From NCBI GenBank assembly GCA_900316995.1, contig ONEZ01000001.1:86252-150251 (forward strand): a stretch of 64,000 nucleotides of DNA, in the 5' to 3' direction. The notes below the pieces were generated by a model. The model searched no databases. It was not told the origin of the DNA and saw only the letters and a program-made list of their open reading frames with translations. Source of the stretch: an uncultured Bacteroidales bacterium (GTDB taxonomy: Bacteria > Bacteroidota > Bacteroidia > Bacteroidales > Paludibacteraceae). Both the position numbers and the translations under genes were made by a program. Each line of letters opens with the position of its first letter. The first letter of the stretch is position 1. This document shows positions 34,268-43,581 of the stretch, in pieces.

Positions 34268-35524
34268 ATGATGACAATTGACAAATTTAACTTTGCCGGC
34301 AAGAAGGCAATTGTGAGAGTGGACTTCAACGTGCCACTTGATGAGAACGGAAAGATTACTGATGACACACGTATCCGTGGCGCCCTGCCTACACTTAAGA
34401 AAATTTTGGCAGACGGCGGTGCGCTCATTATCATGTCACACATGGGCAAGCCAAAAGGCAAGGTAAACGCAAAATACTCACTTAGCCAAGTAGTTGACGC
34501 TGTTTCTGAGAAACTTGGCGTGAAGGTTCAGTTTGCTCCAGACTGCGCCAAGGCATCTGATGCAGCTGCAGCTCTCAAGCCAGGCGAAGTTCTTCTTCTT
34601 GAGAACCTCCGTTTCTACGGTGAGGAGGAAGGCAAGCCAGTTGGCATTGACAAAGAGGATCCAGCTTACGAGGCAGCTAAGAAAGAGATGAAGGGCAAAC
34701 AGAAAGAGTTTGCAAAGACTCTTGCATCATACGCAGACTGCTATGTAAATGACGCATTTGGTACAGCACACCGCAAACACGCTTCCACAGCTGTTATTGC
34801 TGACTACTTTGACGCTGACAACAAGATGCTCGGCTACCTGATGGAGAAAGAGGTTAACGCTATTGACAACGTACTTAAGAACGCCAAGCACCCATTCACA
34901 GCTATCATCGGTGGTTCTAAGGTAAGCTCTAAGCTTGCTGTTATCAAGAACCTGCTTGACAAGGTTGATAACCTTATCATTGGTGGTGGTATGGGCTTCA
35001 CATTCATTAAGGCTCAGGGCGGTAAGATTGGTGATTCTCTTCATGAGGATGATCTTATGCCAGAGGCACTTAATGTTATTGCAGCCGCTAAGGAGAAGGG
35101 TGTAAACCTCAGCCTCTCTGTTGCTACTGTAGCTGGAGACAAGTTTGCCAATGACGCCAACCGCCAGACTGTTGACATCTACAACATTCCTGACGGATGG
35201 GAAGGCATGGACGCTTCTGATGAGTCACTTGCAAACTGGAAAGAGATTATCATGAAGTCTAAGACTATTCTTTGGAACGGTCCTGTAGGCGTATTTGAGT
35301 TTGAGAACTTTGCTCACGGAACTGGTGAGATAGCTAAGTACGTAGCAGAGGCTACCCAGAAGAACGGTGCTTACTCACTTGTAGGTGGTGGTGACTCTGT
35401 TGCTGCTGTTAACAAGTTCGGCCTTGCTGACAAGGTTTCTTACGTATCTACCGGTGGTGGTGCAATGCTTGAGGCTATTGAGGGCAAGACTCTCCCAGGT
35501 GTAGCAGCCATCAAGGGTGAATAA
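34268..35524 (+). CDS. pgk: Phosphoglycerate kinase
   Basis: The 418-residue glycolytic enzyme transfers phosphate between 1,3-bisphosphoglycerate and ADP. Signatures are [21 protein letters not shown] at the N-terminus and [13 protein letters not shown] with [10 protein letters not shown] at the C-terminus. Codon use shifts toward GCT, GGT, CTT and GTT in the second half, fitting high expression. Start is one of two adjacent ATGs. A strong terminator follows. Confidence 0.97.
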   Translation: MMTIDKFNFAGKKAIVRVDFNVPLDENGKITDDTRIRGALPTLKKILADGGALIIMSHMGKPKGKVNAKYSLSQVVDAVSEKLGVKVQFAPDCAKASDAAAALKPGEVLLLENLRFYGEEEGKPVGIDKEDPAYEAAKKEMKGKQKEFAKTLASYADCYVNDAFGTAHRKHASTAVIADYFDADNKMLGYLMEKEVNAIDNVLKNAKHPFTAIIGGSKVSSKLAVIKNLLDKVDNLIIGGGMGFTFIKAQGGKIGDSLHEDDLMPEALNVIAAAKEKGVNLSLSVATVAGDKFANDANRQTVDIYNIPDGWEGMDASDESLANWKEIIMKSKTILWNGPVGVFEFENFAHGTGEIAKYVAEATQKNGAYSLVGGGDSVAAVNKFGLADKVSYVSTGGGAMLEAIEGKTLPGVAAIKGE

Positions 35525-35550
35525 ATTACAGTTTCCCTCTCTAAATAAAA

Positions 35551-35586
35551 TCCCCGATGCTCAGTCTTGAACATCGGGGATTTTTT
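35551..35586 (+). terminator. Terminator after pgk
   Basis: A 9-bp perfect stem TCCCCGATG / CATCGGGGA with a 12-base loop is followed by six T. An A-rich left flank may let it work for the opposite strand too. Confidence 0.9.
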
Positions 35587-35602
35587 AACTACAGTTATTT
35601 AA

Positions 35603-35710
35603 TTACTGCTCAACCCACTTAACCTGCTGTTTGCACTTAGGGCACTTCTCTGGAGGGTTCTCGCCCTCATAAACATAGCCACAGATTGGGCATTTATACT
35701 TCTTTTCCAT
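35603..35710 (-). CDS. Tiny rubredoxin-like protein
   Basis: A 35-residue frame starts [16 protein letters not shown] and has CPIC and CPKC, the two halves of a rubredoxin-type Fe(Cys)4 site. It is shorter than rubredoxin (about 52) and lacks the usual middle loop. It lies 24 bases after the rubrerythrin stop and may give electrons to it, or simply be a zinc-ribbon relative. The downstream end faces the pgk terminator. Confidence 0.75.
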   Translation of the reverse strand: MEKKYKCPICGYVYEGENPPEKCPKCKQQVKWVEQ

Positions 35711-35734
35711 AATTAAGATTTTAGATGGTTAATA

Positions 35735-36274
35735 TTAGTAGTTCTCCGCATGGATTTCAAAATAAGCCTGTGGATGTGCGCATACAGGGCATATTTCAGG
35801 AGCCTGCGTGCCTACCATTATGTGACCGCAGTTGCGGCACTCCCAAACCTTAACCTCACACTTTTCAAACACCTTGGCTGTCTCCACATTCTTAAGCAGG
35901 GCGCGGTAACGCTCCTCATGTTTCTTTTCTACAGCGGCCACAAGGCGGAACTTGGCAGCAAGTTCAGGGAATCCCTCCTCCTCGGCTGTTTTTGCAAATC
36001 CCTCATACATATCGGTCCACTCGTAGTTTTCACCATCAGCGGCGGCTGCAAGATTCTCAGCAGTATTTCCTATGCCGCAGAGTTCCTTAAACCACATCTT
36101 AGCGTGTTCCTTCTCATTATCAGCTGTCTTTAGAAACAAGGCTGCAATCTGTTCAAATCCCTCTTTCTTAGCCTTTGAAGCAAAGTAAGTGTACTTGTTT
36201 CTTGCTTGTGACTCGCCAGCAAATGCGGCTTCCAAATTTTTCTCAGTCTGTGTTCCTGAATACTTTGTTTTCAT
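35735..36274 (-). CDS. rbr: Rubrerythrin
   Basis: The 179-residue protein reduces hydrogen peroxide in anaerobes. The diiron four-helix domain shows [22 protein letters not shown] and VEKKHEERY, and the C-terminal rubredoxin domain has CRNCGHIM and CPVCAHPQ. Length and domain order are standard. A promoter lies 30 bases upstream. Confidence 0.96.
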   Translation of the reverse strand: MKTKYSGTQTEKNLEAAFAGESQARNKYTYFASKAKKEGFEQIAALFLKTADNEKEHAKMWFKELCGIGNTAENLAAAADGENYEWTDMYEGFAKTAEEEGFPELAAKFRLVAAVEKKHEERYRALLKNVETAKVFEKCEVKVWECRNCGHIMVGTQAPEICPVCAHPQAYFEIHAENY

Positions 36275-36303
36275 AATTAATAAAATTGAATAAATGAATT
36301 ATG

Positions 36304-36334
36304 CAAATATATGGGAACAAAACCACATTTACAA
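36304..36334 (-). promoter_or_regulatory. Promoter of rubrerythrin
   Basis: TATATTTG (36304-36311, minus strand) and TTG (36332-36334), 20 bases apart, fit the Bacteroidota consensus. Confidence 0.65.
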
Positions 36335-36369
36335 TAGGCAAAATGTTTATTTTTCTTAAAAAAACTCAA

Positions 36370-37359
36370 TTATTGTAATTTTCTGAGCGTAATAACCGTA
36401 ATCTCCTGTGGCACGCCTATACGCATAGGCAGAGTGCAGCCAAGACCTGTATTGATGTACAAATACTGGTCACCATCTGCGTACAATCCTTCTACATCCC
36501 TGAATGTCCACGATGCAGGAGTCCAGCCAAACAGTTTGAGCTGTGCAGCGTGAGTATGCCCGCTCAGCGTTAAAGGTATGTCACACTTACCGGCAACTTC
36601 TGCACGCCAGTGCGTAGGGTCATGTGAAAGTAGCACACAGAAGCCATTCGCATCCTTCATTGCGGCCTTTAAGTCACCACGTTTAACGGGGCTGATACCA
36701 TTGGCGGCACTGCTCTCATTCATAACCCCTACAATAAAGATACTGTCAGCGCCACGTTTTATCATCATGTTTTCATTATTGAGCAACCGCCAGCCAAGCC
36801 CCCTCTGTTCCTCTATCAGCCACTGAACCAAAGAGTCTCGCCTTGATTCTGTAATAGTTCTGTCATACGGATCAAAGTCATGGTTACCAAGCACACTAAC
36901 CACCCCGTCCTTAGCCTTTATACTACTAAGTGCTTTAGCAAACGGAGCAATCTCGCTTGCGGTGAAAGACACTAAATCTCCTGTGAAGCACACAAGGTCA
37001 GCATCGGTGGAGTTAATCTCATCCACTATACGCTGAAGCTTATCCTCATGCCCAATGAATGATGCCAGATGGAAATCACTGATATGCACAATCTTGTATC
37101 CGTCAAACGAGGCAGGCAGCGTTTCAAAGCCAAGCTCCACAGGCTCCACATCCATCTTCCATCTGCCGTATGTATTCCCGTAATAGTAAAAGCATAATAC
37201 AAGCACAGCAAGACAAAGCGCACACCAGCCAAAAGGCGCATACTGCACGTGTCCTCCAAAAAGTTTACAGCATATCCATGCAATAAAATATATGATATGT
37301 GGAATAAGAGCCACCAAAAACATCATAACAGAAAGAAGCATTATTGAAAACTTTGTCAT
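36370..37359 (-). CDS. Membrane-anchored metallophosphoesterase
   Basis: The 329-residue protein has two or three N-terminal membrane segments (to about residue 75) and a calcineurin-like phosphoesterase domain. Metal-site motifs occur in order: HISDFHLA, FTGDLVSF, LGNHDF, LLSHDPTHW and LSGHTHAAQ. It resembles YaeI-type enzymes; a lipid or nucleotide-sugar substrate at the membrane is possible but not shown. Confidence 0.9.
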   Translation of the reverse strand: MTKFSIMLLSVMMFLVALIPHIIYFIAWICCKLFGGHVQYAPFGWCALCLAVLVLCFYYYGNTYGRWKMDVEPVELGFETLPASFDGYKIVHISDFHLASFIGHEDKLQRIVDEINSTDADLVCFTGDLVSFTASEIAPFAKALSSIKAKDGVVSVLGNHDFDPYDRTITESRRDSLVQWLIEEQRGLGWRLLNNENMMIKRGADSIFIVGVMNESSAANGISPVKRGDLKAAMKDANGFCVLLSHDPTHWRAEVAGKCDIPLTLSGHTHAAQLKLFGWTPASWTFRDVEGLYADGDQYLYINTGLGCTLPMRIGVPQEITVITLRKLQ

Positions 37360-37388
37360 ATCAATATTACATATAATGGTTTACGCGG

Positions 37389-37420
37389 CAAATTTAGATA
37401 AAATTTTTCTACCTTTGCAA
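37389..37420 (-). promoter_or_regulatory. Promoter of the phosphoesterase gene
   Basis: TAAATTTG (37389-37396, minus strand) with TTG (37418-37420) 21 bases upstream. The -33 box overlaps the divergent promoter on the plus strand. Confidence 0.6.
37410..37417 (+). promoter_or_regulatory. Promoter -7 of the PheC-like gene
   Basis: TACCTTTG matches TAnnTTTG, 37 bases before the start at 37455. It is divergent from, and overlaps, the phosphoesterase promoter. Confidence 0.6.
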
Positions 37421-37454
37421 CCTATTTGATTAATAAACAAATACAATACATATA

Positions 37455-38633
37455 ATGAACATGAAACAGGCAAAACTGAAAGCATGGCTGCTTATTGCAT
37501 TAATTGCAGTTTGCGGCACAGTGTGCACAACGTCCTGCTCTTCCTCAAATAATGCTCCTAAAGGAAACAACGTATCAGCCATAGCTGACAAAATATGGGA
37601 CTTTAGCCAAACACACCCTGACGGATTTACAATAGACGCCCGCACCCTGACAGAACCCAGTGAAGGCATTGCGGTAAGCTACGCCGCCACCCAGAACAGC
37701 CACGCACGTGAACAGCTTGACAAAGTGGTGGAGCACGCATTACAACATGACGGATATGTGGGCGGTTGGTATAACAGTGAAAACAATCTCTATTATTTTG
37801 ACAGTTCAAAACTATTTCCGGAGAACTCACTAAAAGAGGCTCTTCAATTTGGCAGCGACAATGGTCAGCACAGTTTATTTATCATATCGCTGTACACCGA
37901 TGTCCCGCTTGACGGCAAGATAGCAGAAATATCAAAACGAGGGACACTGCTTGTAGGTACCACGGGGGACTACCGACCTCTGACATACTGTGAGCCATCA
38001 GGAGATTACTGGGGGTTTGGAATTGACTTGGCAAGTGAAATTGCCAAAACAATTGGCGTAAACATTAAGTTTGTAAAAACATCATGGCCCACACTCTCAA
38101 CCGATGTGATGTCAGACCCGCAACTGTTTGACTTTGCCATTGGTGGCATAACAATCACAGAAGACAGGCGCAAGACCATGCAAATGAGTAGCGGATACCT
38201 TGCAAACGGCAAAACAATACTTTGCCGCTCCAGTGAGAAAGACAAATATAAATCATTGTCAGACATTGACAAACCAGAGGTGCGCGTAATGGTAAACCCA
38301 GGAGGATTAAATGAGAAATTTGCAAAACAAAATCTCACAAACGCCACCATAATGGTTCATCAGAAGAATGAAGAGATTCCATCACTAATAGCCGAAGGAG
38401 CTGCGGATGTCATGATAACGGAGATAACAGAAGCTCCATATTACGTAACATCTGACAGCCGTCTGGCGGCACCACTATTGAACACGCCGTTCACAAACGG
38501 AGAGATCGGAGTCTTGATGAGGAACGGCCAGGAAGACTTGCTTCAACTGGTGAATGCGGTTATAAAGCGAATGAAAGAAGACGGTTCACTGCGTCTGCTC
38601 TATGAAAAATACGGGCTCGTATATACATATTAA
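37455..38633 (+). CDS. PheC-like periplasmic solute-binding-fold lipoprotein
   Basis: The 392-residue protein has a lipoprotein-like signal peptide (Cys28 in TTSCSSSN). Residues 160-390 are a family 3 solute-binding fold that looks most like cyclohexadienyl dehydratase PheC: VGTTGDYRPLTY, FDFAIGGITIT, VNPGGLNEKFA and AADVMITEITEA. PheC turns prephenate or arogenate into phenylpyruvate or phenylalanine; an amino-acid-binding role is the alternative. Residues 40-152 are a separate domain (DGYVGGWYNSEN, EALQFGSDNGQ) that I have seen only as small standalone proteins. The 3' end overlaps no gene. Confidence 0.75.
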   Translation: MNMKQAKLKAWLLIALIAVCGTVCTTSCSSSNNAPKGNNVSAIADKIWDFSQTHPDGFTIDARTLTEPSEGIAVSYAATQNSHAREQLDKVVEHALQHDGYVGGWYNSENNLYYFDSSKLFPENSLKEALQFGSDNGQHSLFIISLYTDVPLDGKIAEISKRGTLLVGTTGDYRPLTYCEPSGDYWGFGIDLASEIAKTIGVNIKFVKTSWPTLSTDVMSDPQLFDFAIGGITITEDRRKTMQMSSGYLANGKTILCRSSEKDKYKSLSDIDKPEVRVMVNPGGLNEKFAKQNLTNATIMVHQKNEEIPSLIAEGAADVMITEITEAPYYVTSDSRLAAPLLNTPFTNGEIGVLMRNGQEDLLQLVNAVIKRMKEDGSLRLLYEKYGLVYTY

Positions 38634-38646
38634 GAATTTTGTCAAA

Positions 38647-39315
38647 ATGCCAGTAATAGAACTAAAAAACATACACAAAACCTACCATGCAGGGACTCCG
38701 CTTCACGTATTAAAAGGCATTAACCTTACCATTAACAGCGGTGAGTTTATGTCTATAATGGGCGCATCGGGGTCTGGCAAGTCAACCCTCCTTAATATTT
38801 TAGGGATACTTGACAACTACGATGAAGGAGAATATTATCTTGATGGAGAGCTTATCCGTAACCTGTCAGAGACCCAATCTGCAAAACTTAGAAATCTTAA
38901 AATAGGATTTGTGTTCCAGTCATTCAACCTGCTTAACTTTAAGACCGCACAGGAGAATGTGGCATTGCCACTGTACTACCGTGGCGTAAAACGCAGTGAG
39001 AGAAACCGGATAGCACTTGAATATCTTGATATGATGGGGCTAAAAGATTGGGCAGACCACATGCCAAACGAGATGTCTGGCGGACAGAAGCAGCGTGTAG
39101 CAATAGCCAGAGCCCTTATATCCAAGCCCAAAATCATTCTTGCCGATGAGCCTACAGGAGCTCTTGATAGCAAAACATCAAAAGATGTGATGGTGCTTCT
39201 GCGTGATTTGAGCCGCAGTGAAAAGGTTACAATGATTATAGTCACCCATGATCCTGCCGTAGCAGAGCAGACTGACAGAGTTATACGCATAAAGGACGGA
39301 TTAATTGAGAATTAA
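38647..39315 (+). CDS. MacB/LolD-type ABC transporter ATPase
   Basis: The 222-residue ATPase has Walker A GASGSGKST, signature MSGGQKQRVAIARAL and Walker B ILADEPTGALD, all typical of the MacB/LolD group. Start is ATG at 38647 (MPVIELKN); an in-frame start at 38602 would run into the previous gene. The stop overlaps the next start by one base, so it pairs with the two permeases downstream. Confidence 0.95.
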   Translation: MPVIELKNIHKTYHAGTPLHVLKGINLTINSGEFMSIMGASGSGKSTLLNILGILDNYDEGEYYLDGELIRNLSETQSAKLRNLKIGFVFQSFNLLNFKTAQENVALPLYYRGVKRSERNRIALEYLDMMGLKDWADHMPNEMSGGQKQRVAIARALISKPKIILADEPTGALDSKTSKDVMVLLRDLSRSEKVTMIIVTHDPAVAEQTDRVIRIKDGLIEN

Positions 39316-40562
39316 TGGAGCTTTTAAATGAAATATTCAGTGCCCTGAAGGCCAACAAGCTTCGTACCGCACTCACAGGCTTTGCCATAGTGTGGGGAAT
39401 TTTTATGCTTATAATTCTGCTCTCAGCTGGCAACGGCCTTCAAAACGGCATGTCAAGCAACTTTTTCTACATGGCAAAAAACACCATAGCCCTCTACCCT
39501 GGCACCACCACCCTGCCATACGGAGGATTCCAGAAAGGCAGAGCACTTAAATTCAGCCCGTCTGACGTTGACTTTATAGAGGAGGAGCTTAATAAAATGG
39601 CTGACATTCTGCAATTCACACCCATTTACAACGCTTGGAATGACACCATTGTGCACGGAAAAGAGTTTGCGACATGCACGCTGTCAGGAGTAAGGCCCGG
39701 ATATGAGGTGATGCGCAGCCTCAGCATATCAGACGGCAGATTCCTTAACCAAGCCGACGAGGTTCAGCGTAACAAAGTTATTCTTCTTCATACAAAGACA
39801 GCCGATGTCCTTTTTGGAGATAAAAAGGCTGTTGGCAGCTTTGTGAACGTTAACGGCCTGCCGTTTAAGGTTGTAGGCGTATATACAGAAAAAAGTGAGT
39901 CCTGGAGGCCGAGTGTCTATATACCATTTGCCACATCGCAAGTGATATACAACCCTAAGGGAGACATTACAGACATATCATTTTCTGTGGGAGACATAAC
40001 CACAAAGGAGCAGAGTGACGAATTTGCAAAAAAGATACGCACCATGCTTGCACACCGCCTTAACTTTGACCCAAACGATGAAGAGGCAGTGTGGATACGT
40101 GACAGTGTGGCTAACGCCATGCAGTCAGAAGCCATATTTGCAGGCATATCATTCTTTATATGGATTATAGGCATAGGCACATTGGTGGCTGGCATTGTGG
40201 GCGTGGGCAATATAATGCTTATCACAGTAAAGGAGCGCACAAAGGAGTTTGGCATAAGAAAGGCGCTGGGCGCATCGCCGTACTCAATATTAAAGTCTGT
40301 CATACTTGAATCATTGATAATTACTATAACATTTGGATATATAGGGCTGTTTTTAGGCATATTGGTGAGTGAGGGAGTGGCTAAGGTTTTGGAAATGATG
40401 CCAAAGAAAGAGGGTCCCACAATGTTTATGAATCCTACCGTAGATCTGCCTATAGCCCTTGCGGCACTTGCCATTTTGGTTATAGCAGGCACACTTGCCG
40501 GATACATTCCTGCACGCAAGGCGGTAAACATCAAACCAATAGAGGCATTACAGGCAAAATAA
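39315..40562 (+). CDS. MacB/FtsX-type ABC permease 1
   Basis: The 415-residue protein has an N-terminal membrane helix (TGFAIVWGIFMLIILLSAG), a periplasmic MacB_PCD domain, and three C-terminal helices with VKERTKEFGIRKALGAS and GYIPARKAVNIKPIEAL. It is a paralogue of the next gene; the two probably form a heterodimer. One-base overlaps join it to both neighbours. Confidence 0.93.
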   Translation: MELLNEIFSALKANKLRTALTGFAIVWGIFMLIILLSAGNGLQNGMSSNFFYMAKNTIALYPGTTTLPYGGFQKGRALKFSPSDVDFIEEELNKMADILQFTPIYNAWNDTIVHGKEFATCTLSGVRPGYEVMRSLSISDGRFLNQADEVQRNKVILLHTKTADVLFGDKKAVGSFVNVNGLPFKVVGVYTEKSESWRPSVYIPFATSQVIYNPKGDITDISFSVGDITTKEQSDEFAKKIRTMLAHRLNFDPNDEEAVWIRDSVANAMQSEAIFAGISFFIWIIGIGTLVAGIVGVGNIMLITVKERTKEFGIRKALGASPYSILKSVILESLIITITFGYIGLFLGILVSEGVAKVLEMMPKKEGPTMFMNPTVDLPIALAALAILVIAGTLAGYIPARKAVNIKPIEALQAK

Positions 40563-41812
40563 TGTTTGATATAGACAGCATACAGGAGATTTGGGCTACA
40601 ATAACACGTAATAAGACACGCAGCGTGTTCACAGCTTTTGGAGTATTCTGGGGCATGGTAATGCTCATGGTACTGCTTGGCTGTGGCTTGGGGCTTGAGC
40701 GCAGTATGCTTGAAAAATGGGGCGACACATCCACCAATGCCGCATTCTTTTTTCAAGGCACCACATCAAAGCCCTACAAAGGATTTAAGAAAGGGCGCAA
40801 AGTTCAGTTTAAGATGAACGACATAGACGCCCTACGTCAAAAATTCCGCGAGATAGAACGATGCTCGCCCATTGTGTGGTCATCAGCGCAGAAAGTTCTG
40901 TATCTTGACAAATCAACCAGCGGCGTTAACATGATGGGGCTTTCAAGTGACTACAACAGCATAAACCCTTGCAAACTTATAGAAGGGCGTTTTCTCAATA
41001 ACATAGATGAAGTTCAGAGCCGCAAGGTGTGTATGATAGGAACAAAAGTTAAAAATGACCTGTACGGAGCCAGCAACGCCACAGGCACCATTATATGGAT
41101 AAACGGTGCCGCATACACAGTCATAGGCGTTATGGAGAAGATGGCAGACATAAACCTGTTTGGCAGTCCGGAGGAATCTATCTATGTACCCTACACCACT
41201 CTGGCGCAAACATCAAACAAGGGTAACAAAATAGACTGCATATCTCTGGCGGCACGCAAAGATGTAAACATAGCAGACTTTCAAAATGAAGTAGCAGCAT
41301 ACCTGAAGGAGATTCACAGTGTTGACCCCGATGATGAGCAAGGCATAGGTATGTTCAACACCAAGCAGTTTTTTGACCTGTTCAGTATGCTATTTCTTGG
41401 AATAAGAATCCTTATATGGATTGTAGGGTTAGGAACGCTAACCGCAGGTATGGTTGGCATTAGCAATATTATGCTGGTTACTGTAAAGGAGCGCACACAG
41501 GAGATAGGCGTGCGAAGAGCGCTCGGAGCCTCACCTTATGTTATAATTCGCCAAATAATGAGCGAAAGTCTGGTACTTGCACTCATCGCAGGGTTGATAG
41601 GACTTATGACCGGTGTGGTTATATCTGCCGTAGCAGATCATTTCCTTAGTTCAGCGCCAAGTGAGGACAGTTTTATTGATGGGCTGTACGTCCCGTTTGA
41701 CATAGCCGTATCAGTTCTTATAATACTTGTGGTGAGCGGTCTGCTCTCAGGTCTTATGCCAGCATACAGGGCTATAAAGATTAAAGCGATAGACGCACTG
41801 AGAGACGAATGA
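40562..41812 (+). CDS. MacB/FtsX-type ABC permease 2
   Basis: The 416-residue protein has the same layout as its neighbour: N-terminal helix (FTAFGVFWGMVMLMVLLGCG), periplasmic domain, three C-terminal helices, and VKERTQEIGVRRALGASP. The stop is followed within five bases by a reverse-oriented 7-mer array, then by the adaptor gene. Confidence 0.93.
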   Translation: MFDIDSIQEIWATITRNKTRSVFTAFGVFWGMVMLMVLLGCGLGLERSMLEKWGDTSTNAAFFFQGTTSKPYKGFKKGRKVQFKMNDIDALRQKFREIERCSPIVWSSAQKVLYLDKSTSGVNMMGLSSDYNSINPCKLIEGRFLNNIDEVQSRKVCMIGTKVKNDLYGASNATGTIIWINGAAYTVIGVMEKMADINLFGSPEESIYVPYTTLAQTSNKGNKIDCISLAARKDVNIADFQNEVAAYLKEIHSVDPDDEQGIGMFNTKQFFDLFSMLFLGIRILIWIVGLGTLTAGMVGISNIMLVTVKERTQEIGVRRALGASPYVIIRQIMSESLVLALIAGLIGLMTGVVISAVADHFLSSAPSEDSFIDGLYVPFDIAVSVLIILVVSGLLSGLMPAYRAIKIKAIDALRDE

Positions 41813-41816
41813 TATT

Positions 41817-41904
41817 TGACAGTTGACAATTGACAGTTGACAGTTATAATAACTCTCAATTATCAATTATCAATTCAATACGATTAAACGATTAAACGAT
41901 TCAA
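41817..41904 (-). repeat. Compound short tandem arrays before the adaptor gene
   Basis: Four 7-bp units TGACAGT/TGACAAT (41817-41844), the reverse form of the TCAACTG family, come first. Then TCAATTA repeats (about 41856-41878), then three 8-bp units CGATTAAA, CGATTAAA, CGATTCAA (41881-41904) ending five bases before the adaptor ATG. Almost the whole gap is repeat. Confidence 0.88.
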
Positions 41905-41909
41905 TAACC

Positions 41910-42995
41910 ATGAAAAAGGCATTACGTATCATTGGCATTGTGCTGCTTGTGGCAGCTGTTGTAGGAACATTTGTGTATCTATGGATGAAATCACGTCCAG
42001 AGGAGAAAGTTTTTGAAACCACGCAGGCAGAAATACGCACCATAGAGAAGAACACCCTGGCCACTGGCAAAATACAGCCTCGTGATGAAGTCAAAATCAA
42101 GCCACAGATATCAGGTGTCATAGACAAGCTTTATAAAGAAGCTGGTCAAAAAGTACAGCAAGGCGAGCTTATTGCAAAACTCAAAGTCATACCAGACATG
42201 AACACCCTGGCCAATGCAGAAGCCTCAATAAAATTAGCCCAGATAAAATTACATAAAGCGCAGACCGACTATGACAGAGAGAAGCAGCTTTATGACAGAA
42301 AATTAGTCTCCGATGCTGACATGGAGAACTACGACGTAGCCCTAAACAACGCCAAAGAAGAGTTGCAGCGCGCAAAAAATCTGTATGACATTGCAAAAGA
42401 GGGAGCCACCAAAAGTTCTCAGAACACCAGTACCACTTTTGTACGCTCCACAGTATCAGGAACCATACTTGACATCCCTGAAAAAGAAGGAAACTCCGTA
42501 GTGCTCACAAACAACTTCAATGAAGGTACCACAATAGCCACTGTTGCAAATATGAATGATATGCTTTTTGTAGGCAAGATAGATGAGACAGAGGTTGGCA
42601 AACTTAACGTGGGGATGCCACTTACAATCCTTATTGGAGCCATTGAGGGTGAGAAATACGAGGCAGTACTTGAGTATATTTCACCTAAAGGAACCGAGGA
42701 GAACGGAGCGGTGATGTTTGAGATTAAAGCAGCTGTTAAAATCCCTGACGGAGAGTATCTGAGAGCAGGTTACAGTGCCAATGCCCAAATAACACTCAGC
42801 AAGGCGGACAGCATTGTGGCCATTCCTGAGAACACACTTCAGTTTGAAGGCACCACCCCATACGTGGAGGTGCTCACATCAGAGAAACCAGCAGTTTATG
42901 AACGTCGCAACGTAACCACCGGCTTGTCAGACGGAATGTACATTGAAATTAAAGAGGGAGTAACGTTAGAGGACAAACTAAAAGTGATTAATTGA
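41910..42995 (+). CDS. MacA-like periplasmic adaptor protein
   Basis: The 361-residue membrane-fusion protein has one N-terminal helix (IGIVLLVAAVVGTFVYLW), a lipoyl/barrel-sandwich start (TGKIQPRDEVKIKPQISG), a coiled-coil hairpin (about 95-160) and beta-barrel domains. It should link the MacB-type permeases to an outer-membrane TolC channel, probably the one at 43628. Substrates might be drugs, peptides or lipids. Confidence 0.92.
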   Translation: MKKALRIIGIVLLVAAVVGTFVYLWMKSRPEEKVFETTQAEIRTIEKNTLATGKIQPRDEVKIKPQISGVIDKLYKEAGQKVQQGELIAKLKVIPDMNTLANAEASIKLAQIKLHKAQTDYDREKQLYDRKLVSDADMENYDVALNNAKEELQRAKNLYDIAKEGATKSSQNTSTTFVRSTVSGTILDIPEKEGNSVVLTNNFNEGTTIATVANMNDMLFVGKIDETEVGKLNVGMPLTILIGAIEGEKYEAVLEYISPKGTEENGAVMFEIKAAVKIPDGEYLRAGYSANAQITLSKADSIVAIPENTLQFEGTTPYVEVLTSEKPAVYERRNVTTGLSDGMYIEIKEGVTLEDKLKVIN

Positions 42996-43048
42996 AAATT
43001 GAAAAATCACGGAAAGGCGAAGCCTTGACGTAAAATTGAGAGTTATTA

Positions 43049-43082
43049 TAACTGTCAAATGTCAACTGTCAAATGTCAACTC
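43049..43082 (+). repeat. 7-mer array overlapping the nuclease-like gene's 3' end
   Basis: Units TAACTG, TCAAATG, TCAACTG, TCAAATG, TCAACTC. The minus-strand gene ends inside it: its last residues LTFDS and TGA stop (43062-43064) are encoded by array units. Confidence 0.9.
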
Positions 43083-43496
43083 ATTAAAATCCGGTACTGC
43101 GCTTAAGTATTCATGCCTCCCTTTGGCAAAGTCAAGCTTTATGCAGTACAGTTGTTTTGAGTTTGTAAGTATTATATACGGGGCGCGTAGTTTGGTATTG
43201 TAGCTCACAGCCTGGAGTAAGACACTGCTATTAATCTCCACATCAGGGGCTTTGAACTCTATGAGTATGGCAGGGACACCAGCCTTATACACCACAGTAT
43301 CGCATCGGCGTAGTGAACCATTAAGTTTCAAACCTGTCTCCGTTGCTATTGATGTCTGCGGGTAGCCTTTCTCGTTGACCAGCCAGCAACAGAACCACTG
43401 ACGCACCCCCTCTTCTGGAGTATGCGCCACCCACCTGCCTCTAAAATGGTCAAAAACAAGAGGTCTTCCCGCTTCCGTTTTAGTTTTAATCTCCAT
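43062..43496 (-). CDS. Type I restriction HsdR_N-like nuclease-fold protein
   Basis: The 144-residue protein looks like the N-terminal endonuclease part of type I restriction enzymes. LRRCDTVVYKAGVPAILIEFKAP carries the Asp and Glu-x-Lys pattern of PD-(D/E)XK nucleases. No helicase or methylase follows, so a complete restriction enzyme is excluded. Standalone forms are common in Bacteroidota and their job is unclear. It sits inverted between the adaptor and TolC genes. Confidence 0.82.
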   Translation of the reverse strand: MEIKTKTEAGRPLVFDHFRGRWVAHTPEEGVRQWFCCWLVNEKGYPQTSIATETGLKLNGSLRRCDTVVYKAGVPAILIEFKAPDVEINSSVLLQAVSYNTKLRAPYIILTNSKQLYCIKLDFAKGRHEYLSAVPDFNELTFDS

Positions 43497-43514
43497 TACA
43501 ATTGAAAAGCACTA

Positions 43515-43544
43515 CAAATTTAGCGAATTATCACATTATTGCAA
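43515..43544 (-). promoter_or_regulatory. Promoter of the nuclease-fold gene
   Basis: TAAATTTG (43515-43522, minus strand) and TTG (43542-43544), 19 bases apart, fit the consensus. Confidence 0.65.
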
Positions 43545-43581
43545 AAATTTGTTAACACAAACACAATTTTAATTTTAATGC

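Noticed and set aside
39917-40756. Minus-strand open frame of 279 residues inside the MacB-type permeases
   Set aside because: It is antisense to two clear permease genes, and its sequence is the antisense of membrane segments.
43062-43496. Complete type I restriction system
   Set aside because: Only an HsdR_N-like domain exists; no helicase, methylase or specificity gene is adjacent.
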